From Streptomyces composti (GTDB lineage Bacteria > Actinomycetota > Actinomycetes > Streptomycetales > Streptomycetaceae), in assembly GCF_012034205.1 (NCBI RefSeq), contig NZ_JAATEM010000009.1, positions 62,001 through 126,000 on the forward strand: 64,000 bases of DNA. Reading direction: 5' to 3'. The notes below the pieces were generated by a model. The model saw nothing but the letters and a program-made list of their open reading frames with translations. It was not told the origin of the DNA and searched no databases. Each line of letters opens with the position of its first letter. Position 1 is the stretch's first letter. Made by a program: the position numbers and the translations under genes. Shown here in pieces: positions 7,515 through 15,826 of the stretch.

Positions 7515-8477
7515 TCAGTCCAGTCCGGCCGACTTCAGCCAGGCCTTCGCCACGTCCAGCGGGTCCTTCTTCTCCAGCTGCACCTGCGCGTCCAGCTTCA
7601 GCAGGGTCTCGGTGTCGAGCTTCGCGGACACCGCGTCGAGCGCGTCCACGCCCTCCTTCGGCAGTTCCTTGCTGACCAGCGGGGTGACGTTGGCGAAGCC
7701 GAAGAGGTTCTCCGGGTCCTTCAGGACGACGAACTTCTCCTTCACGATGGTCGGGTCGGTGGTGAAGATGTTCGCCGCCTGCACGGTGTTGCGGGTGAGG
7801 GCCGCCTGGGTCAGCGGTCCGCCCGCGTCGAGCGCCTTGAAGGACTCGAACTCCAGGCCGTAGACGGACTTCAGGCCCTTGAGCCCGTGGTGCCGGGTCT
7901 GGAACTCGGGCGAGCCGCCGATCACCAGCTCGGGCGCCACGTCCTTGAGGTCGGCGAGCGTGGAGGAGGCGGTGAGCTTGTACTTCTTCGCCGTCTCGGC
8001 GTTGACGCTGACCGAGTCCTTGTCCTCGGCGGGCGAGGACTGAAGCAGCGTCAGCCCCTTGTCCAGCCTGGCCTTGACCGCGGCGTTCACTTCCTCGGCG
8101 GACTTCTGCTCCGCCTCGGGGTCGAGGAAGGCGAGCAGCGAACCGTTGTACTCGGGCAGGACGGTGATGGAACCGTTCTTCATCAGGCCGTACGTGGTCT
8201 CACGGCTGCCGATGTTGTGCTTGTAGGTGACCTTGATGCCCTTGGCCTTGAGGGCCTCGCCGTAGATGTCGGCGAGCAGGGTGCTCTCGGCGAAGTTGTT
8301 GGAGCCGACGACGACGGTGCCGGCCTCGGCCTTCTCTCCGGCGAGCGGGTTGTCGGAGGTGTCACCGGAGCCGCCGCAGCCCGCGAGCAGCGCCGCCACG
8401 GCGGTGAGCGCGACGGCCCCCGCGCCGGTGTGCCTCGTCCTGGACCGGGTGCTGTGCGTGCTGGCGGTAGAAGTCAT
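7515..8477 (-). CDS. Glycine betaine/osmoprotectant ABC transporter substrate-binding lipoprotein
   Basis: 320 residues with an N-terminal signal and lipobox (LLAGC). The mature part is an OpuAC-type domain (about 52-315): VVVGSNNFAESTLLADIYGE, GSRETTYGLMKNGSITVLPEYNG, and FAADP-equivalent region NIFTTDPTIVKEKFVVLKDP, all characteristic of the OpuBC/OpuCC/ProX-like binders of betaine, choline or carnitine. It is the last gene of a minus-strand operon: ATPase, permease, permease, binding protein. A 47-base gap separates it from the second permease. The exact osmolyte cannot be read from sequence. Confidence 0.92.
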   Translation of the reverse strand: MTSTASTHSTRSRTRHTGAGAVALTAVAALLAGCGGSGDTSDNPLAGEKAEAGTVVVGSNNFAESTLLADIYGEALKAKGIKVTYKHNIGSRETTYGLMKNGSITVLPEYNGSLLAFLDPEAEQKSAEEVNAAVKARLDKGLTLLQSSPAEDKDSVSVNAETAKKYKLTASSTLADLKDVAPELVIGGSPEFQTRHHGLKGLKSVYGLEFESFKALDAGGPLTQAALTRNTVQAANIFTTDPTIVKEKFVVLKDPENLFGFANVTPLVSKELPKEGVDALDAVSAKLDTETLLKLDAQVQLEKKDPLDVAKAWLKSAGLD

Positions 8478-8524
8478 TCACCGATCCAATCCAGCCGCTT
8501 CACGATCAGTCAAGGCCGTTTTGG

Positions 8525-9196
8525 TCACGTCCGGTGCCTGCGCACCCCGGGGGAGACCGCCAGCCGTCCGGCCGCCCAGAACACCGCGATGGTGGCGAGC
8601 GCGAGGAGGGCGACGAGCGTGGCGCCGCCCACCACCTTCTCGTAGTCCCGCTGGTAGAGGCCGTCGACGATGTAGCGGCCCAGGCCTCCGAGGGAGACGT
8701 AGGCGGCGATGGTGGCCGTGGAGACGATCTGGATGGCCGCCGAGCGCAGCCCGCTGAGGATCAGCGGCAGTGCGACCGGGAGTTCGACCTGGAAGAGGAT
8801 GCGTGACTCGTGCATCCCCATCCCGCGGGCGGCGTCCACCGGTGCGGGGTCGACGGAGCGCACCGCCTCGTAGGTGGTGACGAGGATCGGCGGGACGGCG
8901 AGCACCACCAGCGGGATCATCACCGGCAGCAGTCCGAAGCCCAGGGTGACCACGATCAGCACCAGCAGGCCGAAGCTGGGCAGGGCGCGGGCGGCGGTGG
9001 CGATGAAGGCGATGGCGTTGCCGCCGCGGCCGGTGTGCCCGGTGAGCAGGCCCGCGGGCAGGCCGATGGCGGCGGCCAGGGCGAGAGCGAGCAGGGTGTA
9101 CTGGACGTGTTCCAGGAGGCGCTGCGGGATGCCGTCGTAGCCGTGCCAGTGGGCGCTGTCGCTGAAGAACGCGTCGACGAAGGTGAGGACGTTCAC
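8525..9196 (-). CDS. Glycine betaine-type ABC transporter permease (second)
   Basis: 223 residues with about six membrane segments and the BPD_transp_1 domain. The EAA loop, which contacts the ATPase, is at DAARGMGMHESRILFQVELPVALPLILSG (about 135-165). The ending GGLGRYIVDGLYQRDYEKVVGGATLVALLALA is typical of OpuCD-like permeases. The start is GTG at 9196, giving a four-base GTGA overlap with the stop of the upstream permease. The N-terminal HWHGYDGIPQRLLEHVQYTLLALA region is that of OpuC/Osm permeases. Confidence 0.92.
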   Translation of the reverse strand: MNVLTFVDAFFSDSAHWHGYDGIPQRLLEHVQYTLLALALAAAIGLPAGLLTGHTGRGGNAIAFIATAARALPSFGLLVLIVVTLGFGLLPVMIPLVVLAVPPILVTTYEAVRSVDPAPVDAARGMGMHESRILFQVELPVALPLILSGLRSAAIQIVSTATIAAYVSLGGLGRYIVDGLYQRDYEKVVGGATLVALLALATIAVFWAAGRLAVSPGVRRHRT

Positions 9197-9900
9197 CGGG
9201 CCGCCACCTCCGCCTCGGGCCGTTGCGAGGCCGCGGCGGCTGCCCGGGGGCCGCCGCCCGAGCCGCGGGGCATCCACGGGGTGAGCACCCGCCGCAGCAG
9301 CACCAGCAGGGCGTCGCACAGGATGGCCAGGGCCGCCGTGGTCAGCACGGAGTTGACGGCGAGTTCGGGACGGTCGTACTTCTGCGCGGCGGCCAGCAGA
9401 TTGCCCAGCGCGCCCTGGTTGCCGATCAGGGCGCCCACGCTGACCAGGGAGATGCTGGACGCGGTGGCGACCCTCAGGCCGGCGATGACGGCGGGCGCGG
9501 CGATCGGCAGCTGCACCTGGAGGTAGCGGCGTACGGGGCCGAAGCCCATGGCGGTCGCGGCGGCGAGCGTCTCCTGCGGCACCGAGCGCACCGCGTCGAC
9601 GATCGCCGGGACCAGCACCACCAGGCTGTAGACGGCCAGCGGGATCATCACGGTGAGTTCGGTCTGGCCGGTGTAGTCGATGAGGACGACGAAGAAGGCC
9701 AGGGAGGGGATGGCGTAGAGGACGGTGGTCACGCCGAGCACCGGTGCGTACAGCCAGCGCAGGCGGACGCACAGCTGGGCGAGCGGCAGGGCGAGCAGCA
9801 GTCCGGCGGCCACCGGCAGCAGGGCCTCGCGCACATGCAGTCCGATCAGGCCGGGCCAGCTGTGCTGGAGGTCGCTGGGGATGTCGAAGAAGCCGTTCAC
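9193..9900 (-). CDS. Glycine betaine-type ABC transporter permease (first)
   Basis: 235 residues, a second BPD_transp_1 membrane protein: HVREALLPVAAGLLLALPLAQL, then LYAIPSLAFFVVLIDYTG, an EAA loop at AATAMGFGPVRRYLQVQLPIAAPAVIAG, and a C-terminal arginine/alanine tail. Its GTG start at 9900 overlaps the stop codon of the ATPase gene by four bases, and its own stop overlaps the next permease, so the three products should be made in step as the heterodimeric membrane part of the transporter. Confidence 0.92.
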   Translation of the reverse strand: MNGFFDIPSDLQHSWPGLIGLHVREALLPVAAGLLLALPLAQLCVRLRWLYAPVLGVTTVLYAIPSLAFFVVLIDYTGQTELTVMIPLAVYSLVVLVPAIVDAVRSVPQETLAAATAMGFGPVRRYLQVQLPIAAPAVIAGLRVATASSISLVSVGALIGNQGALGNLLAAAQKYDRPELAVNSVLTTAALAILCDALLVLLRRVLTPWMPRGSGGGPRAAAAASQRPEAEVAAR

Positions 9901-11084
9901 GGGGCGACCTCGGCCTTGTCCGCCCGGTCGGCTGCGTCCGCGTCCCGGGGCTCGCCGGTCTCCCCGGCCTGCCGGGCGGCCTCCGCACGGCTCTGGGTGT
10001 GGGCGGTGCGGATCGCCTCGGCGATGGTCGCCTGCGAGACCACGCCGGTCACCCGGCCGGTGCCGTCCACGGCGACGGCCCACCCGGTGGGCGAGAGCAC
10101 GGCGCAGTCCAGGGCGGCGCGCAGCGAGTCGGTGCCGGGCACGAAGGGGCGGCCGTGCGGCAGCAGCCGCTCGGTGTCGACGGGCCCCGCGGCCGCCTCG
10201 CGACGCTCGGCCCAGCCGAGGGGGCGGCCGTCGGCGTCGGTCACCAGCAGGTGCGGGGTGCCGGAGGCCGCGATGCGCCCGGCGTCCGCGTCCGCCGTGA
10301 TGACCGGGTCGACGGTCAGCTCCAGGGCCGCGGAGGAGAAGAAGGAGAGCCGGCGGATGCCCCGGTCGGCGCCGAGGAAGTCCTCCACGAAGCCGTCGGC
10401 GGGGGCGGAGAGCAGCTCGGCGGGCGGGGCGTACTGGGCGAGCCGGCCGCCCTCGCGCAGCACGGCGACCGTGGTGCCCAGCTTGATCGCCTCGTCGATG
10501 TCATGGGTGACGAAGACGATCGTCTTGCCCAGCTCGTCCTGGAGCCGGAGCAGTTCGTCCTGGAGGCCCTTGCGCACCACGGGGTCGACGGCGGAGAACG
10601 GCTCGTCCATCAGCAGCACCGGCGGGTCGGCGGCGAGCGCCCGCGCCACCCCGACGCGCTGCTGCTGACCGCCGGAGAGCTGGTACGGGTAGCGCTTGGC
10701 CAGCGCGCTGTCCAGCCCCACCCGCTCCATCAGCTCGGCCGCCCGTGCGCGGGACTTCTGCTTGCCCCAGCCCAGCATGCGGGGCACGGTGGCGATGTTG
10801 TCGACGATGGTGCGGTGCTGGAACAGCCCGGCGTTCTGGATGACGTAGCCCATGGACCGGCGCAGCGCGGTGACCGGCCGGCGCTGGATGTCCTGGCCGT
10901 CGAGGAGAATGGTGCCCTCGGTGGGTTCCACCATCCGGTTGATCATGCGCAGGGTGGTGGTCTTGCCGCAGCCGGAGGGCCCGACGAGGACGGTGATCGA
11001 GCGGTCCGGGATCTCGAGCGACAGCCGGTCGACCGCCACCGTGCCGTCCGGGTACCGCTTTGTGACTGAATCGATCCGTATCAA
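9897..11084 (-). CDS. Glycine betaine-type ABC transporter ATP-binding protein with CBS domains
   Basis: 395 residues. The ATPase domain (1-240) has Walker A GPSGCGKTT, Q-loop YVIQNAGLF, signature LSGGQQQRVGVARALA, Walker B LLMDEPFSAVD and H-loop VTHDIDE. The C-terminal half (about 250-360) is a CBS-pair region (PHLLVTDADGRPLGW, and WAVAVDGTGRVTGVVSQATIAEAI). In OpuA of Lactococcus, tandem CBS domains sense ionic strength and switch transport on during osmotic upshift; a similar role is likely. The last 35 residues are acidic and variable. First gene of the operon. Confidence 0.93.
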   Translation of the reverse strand: MIRIDSVTKRYPDGTVAVDRLSLEIPDRSITVLVGPSGCGKTTTLRMINRMVEPTEGTILLDGQDIQRRPVTALRRSMGYVIQNAGLFQHRTIVDNIATVPRMLGWGKQKSRARAAELMERVGLDSALAKRYPYQLSGGQQQRVGVARALAADPPVLLMDEPFSAVDPVVRKGLQDELLRLQDELGKTIVFVTHDIDEAIKLGTTVAVLREGGRLAQYAPPAELLSAPADGFVEDFLGADRGIRRLSFFSSAALELTVDPVITADADAGRIAASGTPHLLVTDADGRPLGWAERREAAAGPVDTERLLPHGRPFVPGTDSLRAALDCAVLSPTGWAVAVDGTGRVTGVVSQATIAEAIRTAHTQSRAEAARQAGETGEPRDADAADRADKAEVAP

Positions 11085-11344
11085 GACGCCGAATGCCCTT
11101 CGGGTGGCGGAAAACTGGCCGGGTCACGCTCGCTGTGCCGGTCGAGTCTAGACGCCGCCTGAGACGACGCCCCGGGATCCGGACGGCGAGGTCGCACGTC
11201 CGGGCCCCGCGACCCGGACTTCGCCACCGTGCCTTCACCAAGTCCTCTCACGGACCGCGAAGTCTCCTCACGGACTCTTACGGGGCGGTGACGTGCCGGG
11301 CGTGGCCCCGTCGCCGGGCGGGTGCGCGGACCTAGCGTAGGCGC

Positions 11345-12352
11345 ATGCGCGTACTGGTCACCGGCGGTGCCGGCTTCATCGGATCCCATGTGGTCGAGGC
11401 GCTGCGGGCGCACGGCCACGAAGCGACCGTGTTCGACGTCCGCTCCGACCCGGCCGACGACGTGCGCGACCCGGACGCGGTGCGGCGCTCGCTGTCCGGC
11501 GTGGACGCCGTGTGCCACCAGGCCGCCAAGGTGGGGCTCGGCACCGGCTTCGGGGACGCGCCGGACTACGTCTCGCGCAACGACCTGGGCACGGCGGTGC
11601 TGCTCGCGGCCATGGCGGAGGCGGGCGTGCGCCGGCTGGTGCTGGCGGGTTCGATGGTGGTGTACGGCGAGGGCCGCTACGACTGTCCCCGGCACGGCGT
11701 CGTACGGCCCGGCCCGCGCTCGGTCGCCGACCTGGACGCCGGCCGCTTCGAACCCCGCTGCCCGCACTGCGGCACCGCACTCGAACCCGGGCTGACCGCG
11801 GAGGACGCCCGACTCGACCCGCGCAATGTGTACGCCACCACCAAACTGACGCAGGAGCACCTGGCCGCCGCCTGGGCCCGCAGCACCGGTGCCACCGCGG
11901 TGTCCCTGCGCTACCACAACGTGTACGGCCCCCGGATGCCGCGCGACACCCCCTACGCGGGTGTGGCGTCCCTCTTCCGCTCGGCTCTGGCCCGCGGCGA
12001 GGCACCGCGGGTCTTCGAGGACGGCCGCCAGCGCCGCGACTTCGTCCACGTACGGGACGTCGCCCGGGCCAATGTCGCCGCGCTGGAGGCCGCGCCGCCG
12101 CCCGGCACCCTCACCGCGTACAACACCGGCAGCGGCACCCCGCGCACGGTCGCGGAGATGGCCCGTGCCCTCGCCACCGCCTGCGGCGGCCCCGACCCGG
12201 TGGTCACCGGCGAGTACCGCCTCGGCGACGTGCGACACATCACCGCCGACTCCACCCGCCTGCGCGGCGAGCTGGGCTGGAAACCGGAAGTGGACTTCGA
12301 GGAGGGGATGCGGGAGTTCGCGGCGGCGGGGCCGCGCGGCGAGTCGCTCTGA
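11345..12352 (+). CDS. NAD-dependent nucleotide-sugar epimerase/dehydratase (extended SDR) with a zinc-finger-like insert
   Basis: 335 residues. The Rossmann start is VTGGAGFIGSH (6-16) and the catalytic pair is YATTK (Y162 region, YxxxK), with S/T in the LAGSMVVYG loop. Between strands it carries an insertion with CPRH and CPHC pairs, which could hold a structural zinc; this insert is seen in an actinobacterial branch often listed as dTDP-L-rhamnose 4-epimerase or simply NAD-dependent epimerase. A late RDFVHVRDVARANVAALEA motif is typical of sugar epimerases. TAGCGT at 11333-11338 is six bases before the ATG and there is no Shine-Dalgarno sequence, so the transcript is probably leaderless. 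Confidence 0.88.
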   Translation: MRVLVTGGAGFIGSHVVEALRAHGHEATVFDVRSDPADDVRDPDAVRRSLSGVDAVCHQAAKVGLGTGFGDAPDYVSRNDLGTAVLLAAMAEAGVRRLVLAGSMVVYGEGRYDCPRHGVVRPGPRSVADLDAGRFEPRCPHCGTALEPGLTAEDARLDPRNVYATTKLTQEHLAAAWARSTGATAVSLRYHNVYGPRMPRDTPYAGVASLFRSALARGEAPRVFEDGRQRRDFVHVRDVARANVAALEAAPPPGTLTAYNTGSGTPRTVAEMARALATACGGPDPVVTGEYRLGDVRHITADSTRLRGELGWKPEVDFEEGMREFAAAGPRGESL

Positions 12353-12376
12353 GGTCCAGCACGGGCGGGAGGTCCG

Positions 12377-13489
12377 TCACGCCTCCGCCGCCGGGAGGCG
12401 GACCTCGAAGCGGCAGCCGCCGGTGACGTTGCGGACGGTGGCGGTGCCGCGGTGGGCCTCGACGATGCCGCGGACGATGGCGAGGCCCAGTCCGGCGCCG
12501 GCCGGCGGGGTGCGGGCGTGGGTGCCGCGCCAGCCGGTGTCGAAGACGCGGGGCAGGTCCTCCTCGGGGATGCCGCCGCAGCCGTCGGTGACGGCCAGGA
12601 CCACGCCGGAGTCCGAGCGTTCGGCGGTGACGGCGACCGTGCCGTCGGCGGGCGTGCGCCGGATGGCGTTGACCAGGAGGTTGCCCAGGACGCGGCTCAT
12701 CTCGCGGCCGTCCACCTCCACCGGCACCGGTTCCACCCGGTCGCCGACCAGCCGTACGCCGTGCTCGCGGGCGAGCGGGTCGGCGCCGGCGAGGGCGTCG
12801 CCGACCAGGTCGTAGAGGGACATGCGGGAGAGCGAGAGCGTGAGCGTGCCGGCGTGGATGCGGGAGAGTTCGAAGAGGTCGCCGACCATGTCGTTGAGGC
12901 GTTCCACCTCGGTGCGGATCTGCTTGAGGTAGCGGTCGGGGTCGGCGGCGACGCCGTCCTCCAGCGCCTCGGCCATGGCCCGCAGCCCGGCGAGCGGCGT
13001 GCGCAGGTCGTGGGAGATCCAGGCGACCAGTTCGCGGCGTGAGGTCTCCAGGGCGCGTTCCCGGTCGCGCGACTCGGCGAGCTTGCGGCTGGTGGACTCC
13101 AGCTCCCGGCTGAGGGCGGCGAGTTCCGCGGTCGCTGGGCCGTCCGGTGCCGAGAAGTCGCCGCCGTCGCCGAAGGAGCGGGCCGCAAGGGCCAGGTCCC
13201 GGCTGCGGGCGACGACCCAGCGTCCCAGCAGCAGGGCGGTCGCCAGGGACACCACGGCGGCCATGGCCACGACCGTGGTGACCACGGTGAGGTCGTGCGG
13301 GGAGAGGAACATCGCCTGGGCGACGGCCAGGGTGCCGGCGAGCATCGCGGTCACCGCGACGGCGGCGACCACCGTGAGGTGCGCGGTCAGCGACCTGCGG
13401 CGGATGAGCAGCAGGACACAGGCGCCGAGCAGTCCGGCCGCGGCGGCGCCGGCGAAGGCGAACAGGGCGATGAGGAGCGTGTCGCGCAC
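12377..13489 (-). CDS. Membrane sensor histidine kinase
   Basis: 370 residues. About four hydrophobic segments (5-30, 37-58, 66-95) anchor it with little extracytoplasmic sequence, so it probably senses a membrane or intracellular cue. A HAMP-like linker leads to the dimerisation helix with the phospho-acceptor WISHDLRTPLAGL, then the N-box LGNLLVNAIRRTP, G1 TDGCGGIPEEDL and G2 GAGLGLAIVRGIVEAHRG. It lies six bases downstream of the response regulator gene, in the same operon. The stop is 24 bases from the convergent epimerase stop. Confidence 0.92.
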   Translation of the reverse strand: MRDTLLIALFAFAGAAAAGLLGACVLLLIRRRSLTAHLTVVAAVAVTAMLAGTLAVAQAMFLSPHDLTVVTTVVAMAAVVSLATALLLGRWVVARSRDLALAARSFGDGGDFSAPDGPATAELAALSRELESTSRKLAESRDRERALETSRRELVAWISHDLRTPLAGLRAMAEALEDGVAADPDRYLKQIRTEVERLNDMVGDLFELSRIHAGTLTLSLSRMSLYDLVGDALAGADPLAREHGVRLVGDRVEPVPVEVDGREMSRVLGNLLVNAIRRTPADGTVAVTAERSDSGVVLAVTDGCGGIPEEDLPRVFDTGWRGTHARTPPAGAGLGLAIVRGIVEAHRGTATVRNVTGGCRFEVRLPAAEA

Positions 13490-13495
13490 GGCCGG

Positions 13496-14287
13496 TCAGC
13501 CTTCCCCCGCGTCGGATGCCCGCGCGTCGGCTGTCCGCGCGTCGGGCGGCGTCGCGTCCGGTGTGCCGGTGCCGTGGGTGTCCGCGGTGTCGAAGCGGTA
13601 CCCGACGCCCCAGACCGTCTGGATCAGCCGGGGCCGGGCCGGGTCGTCCTCGATCTTGCCGCGCAGCCGCCGGACATGGACGGTGACGGTGGACAGGTCG
13701 CCGAAGTCCCAGCCCCAGACCTGGTGCATCAGCTCCTCGCGGGTGAACGCCCGCCCGGGATGCCTCAGGAAGAAGGCGAGGAGGTCGAACTCCCGGATGG
13801 TGAGGGCGAGTTCGGTGCCGTTCTTGTGGGCGCGGCGGGCGACCGGGTCGACCGCGAGGCCGGCCGCGCGCAGCACGGCGGCCGACGGCGGCGCCGGGCG
13901 GGCGCGGCGCAGCACGGACTCCACCCGGAGCACCAGCTCGCGCGGGCTGAACGGTTTGGTGACGTAGTCGTCGGCGCCGACCTCGAGGCCGAGGATGCGG
14001 TCGTCCTCGTCGCCGCGCGCGGTCAGCATGATCACCGGCACCGGCCCCCGGCCGCGGATCCGGCGGCACACCTCGAGGCCGTCCATGCCGGGCAGCATCA
14101 GATCGAGCACGACGAGGTCGGGCCGGTGCGCGGCGGCGCGGGCCAGGGCGTCCGGGCCGTCGCCCGCATGATCGACGTCGTAGCCGGCACGGTCCAGGTA
14201 GCCCGAGACGATTTCCGCGACGGTGGGGTCGTCGTCGACGATCAGGACCCGCGCCCTGGCCTGCCCGGGGTCTTGTTGCTGCTCCAT
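13496..14287 (-). CDS. OmpR/PhoB-family response regulator
   Basis: 263 residues. Receiver domain (about 12-125) with acidic pocket VLIVDDDPTVAEI, phospho-acceptor in DLVVLDLMLPGMDGLE, the switch threonine in IMLTARGDEDD and lysine in DDYVTKPFSPREL. The C-terminal winged helix (about 150-240) reads IREFDLLAFFLRHPGRAFTRE through DLSTVTVHVRRLRGKIEDDP and ends TVWGVGYRFD. It partners the kinase encoded next. ATG at 14285-14287 is chosen since the residues before it are arginine-rich and lack a ribosome-binding site. Divergent from the glycosyltransferase gene at 14400, which it may control. Confidence 0.93.
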   Translation of the reverse strand: MEQQQDPGQARARVLIVDDDPTVAEIVSGYLDRAGYDVDHAGDGPDALARAAAHRPDLVVLDLMLPGMDGLEVCRRIRGRGPVPVIMLTARGDEDDRILGLEVGADDYVTKPFSPRELVLRVESVLRRARPAPPSAAVLRAAGLAVDPVARRAHKNGTELALTIREFDLLAFFLRHPGRAFTREELMHQVWGWDFGDLSTVTVHVRRLRGKIEDDPARPRLIQTVWGVGYRFDTADTHGTGTPDATPPDARTADARASDAGEG

Positions 14288-14399
14288 GCGGCCAGCCTCG
14301 CACCGCGCGCGCGAAAGCGCCGCCGCCGGGCGCCGACGTCCGCGTTCCGTAAGGAGCCGAAGTCCGGTTTGTCCGCTTCGTCTTCGTAGAGTGGGTGCC

Positions 14400-15185
14400 G
14401 TGATCAACTCCTTGAGCGGGCCCGAGACGCCCGGTCCGAAGCCTCGCAGGGCGCCCGGCGGCGGCGCGAGCGGCGCGGATCCGGCGGATGCCGTGGATGT
14501 GGTGCTCCCCTGTCTCGACGAGGCGGAGGCGCTGCCGTGGGTGCTTCGGCGCGTTCCGCCCGGCTGGCGCGCGATCGTCGTGGACAACGGCTCCCGCGAC
14601 GGCTCGGACCGCATCGCCCGCTCGCTCGGCGCCACCGTGGTCCGCGAGGAACGGCGCGGATTCGGCGCCGCCTGCCACGCCGGGCTCACCGCCGCGACCG
14701 CCGGGATCGTCTGCTTCTGCGACTGCGACGCCTCGCTCGACCCGGCCGATCTGGTGCCGTTCGTGGCGGAGGTCCGCTCCGGGGAGGCCGACCTGGTGCT
14801 GGGCCGGCGCCGGCCGCGGGCGCGCCGCGCCTGGCCGCTGCACGCCCGCGTGGGCAACCTCGCCCTCACCCGGCTGCTGCGCCGCCGCACCGGGCTGCGG
14901 CTGCACGACCTCGGCCCGCTGCGGGCGGCCCGGCGCGAGGCGCTGCTCGGCCTGGAGCTGACCGACCGGCGCAGCGGCTATCCGCTGCAGATGGTGGTGC
15001 GCGCCGCCGACGCGGGCTGGCGGGTCGCCGAGCACGACGTGCCGTACCGGCCCCGCACCGGCACGTCCAAGGTGACCGGCACCTGGCGCGGCACCTGGCA
15101 GGCGGTACGGGACATGAGCCGCGTGCTGCGCGAGCCGCCGCGCGAGCACGCGGGAGAGGACGCGCGAGAGGACGTGAGCCGGTGA
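14400..15185 (+). CDS. Family 2 glycosyltransferase (dolichol-phosphate-mannose-synthase-like)
   Basis: 261 residues. GT-A fold: VDVVLPCLDEAEALPWVLRR, VVDNGSRDGSDRIARSLG, the metal-binding FCDCDASLDPADL and the later HDLGPLRAARREALLGLEL and RSGYPLQM. Homologs are usually named glycosyltransferase family 2 or DPM1-like and use nucleotide sugars; the acceptor is unknown. There is no transmembrane anchor. TAGAGT at 14387-14392 lies seven bases before the GTG, suggesting a leaderless message. It overlaps the next gene by four bases (GTGA), and the next two genes are chained the same way. Confidence 0.85.
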   Translation: MINSLSGPETPGPKPRRAPGGGASGADPADAVDVVLPCLDEAEALPWVLRRVPPGWRAIVVDNGSRDGSDRIARSLGATVVREERRGFGAACHAGLTAATAGIVCFCDCDASLDPADLVPFVAEVRSGEADLVLGRRRPRARRAWPLHARVGNLALTRLLRRRTGLRLHDLGPLRAARREALLGLELTDRRSGYPLQMVVRAADAGWRVAEHDVPYRPRTGTSKVTGTWRGTWQAVRDMSRVLREPPREHAGEDAREDVSR

Positions 15186-15826
15186 CGAGCGGAACGACGT
15201 GCGAGCCCGCGGCGAGCGAGGTGACGCTGGTGGTCGTCGCCAAGGAGCCGCGGCCGGGCCGGGTGAAGACCAGGCTGACCCCGCCCTTCACCCCCGAGGA
15301 GGCGTCGGCCCTGGCCCGGGCGGCGCTCGCCGACACCCTGGACGCGGTGGCCCGCACCCCGGCCCGCCGCCGGCTGCTGGTGCTGGACGGGGCGCCCGGC
15401 CCGTGGCTGCCGGCCGGCTTCGAGGTCGCACCGCAGTGCGCGGGCGGACTCGACGAACGGCTGGCCGGCGCGTTCGCGCGGTGCGACGGGCCGGCCCTGC
15501 TGATCGGGATGGACACCCCGCAGGTCACCCCCGGGCTGCTCACCGTCGACTTCGCCGGCTGCGACGCCTGGTTCGGGCCCGCCGAGGACGGCGGCTTCTG
15601 GGCGCTGGGCCTGGCCGAGCCCGACCCGGCCCTGCTGCGCGGCGTCCCGATGTCCACCCCGCACACCGGCGCCGCCCAGCGCCGCCGCCTCGCCCATCTG
15701 CGGGTACGGGACCTGCCGGTGCTCCGGGACGTGGACACCGCCCAGGACGCGGTGGTGGTCGCCGAGGCGGCGCCCGGCAGCCGCTTCGCCGCCCGTCTGG
15801 CCGACCTGACGGCGATCCGCCGGTGA
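15182..15826 (+). CDS. DUF2064 / TIGR04282-family glycosyltransferase-like protein
   Basis: 214 residues. A single Rossmann-like domain: VTLVVVAKEPRPGRVKTRLTPP near the N-terminus, then the GPALLIGMDTPQVTP motif and GPAEDGGFWALGL, the markers of DUF2064 proteins, which resemble CofC-type nucleotidyltransferases and GT-A transferases. NCBI names the family arsenosugar biosynthesis glycosyltransferase after cyanobacterial gene neighbourhoods; nothing arsenic-related is next to it here, so that label should not be carried over. The GTG start overlaps the previous stop (GTGA) and its own stop overlaps the next start. Confidence 0.82.
   Translation: MTSGTTCEPAASEVTLVVVAKEPRPGRVKTRLTPPFTPEEASALARAALADTLDAVARTPARRRLLVLDGAPGPWLPAGFEVAPQCAGGLDERLAGAFARCDGPALLIGMDTPQVTPGLLTVDFAGCDAWFGPAEDGGFWALGLAEPDPALLRGVPMSTPHTGAAQRRRLAHLRVRDLPVLRDVDTAQDAVVVAEAAPGSRFAARLADLTAIRR

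Noticed and set aside
12240..15149. A long minus-strand frame across kinase, regulator and glycosyltransferase
   Set aside because: Arg/Pro/Gly-rich shadow of three well-supported genes.
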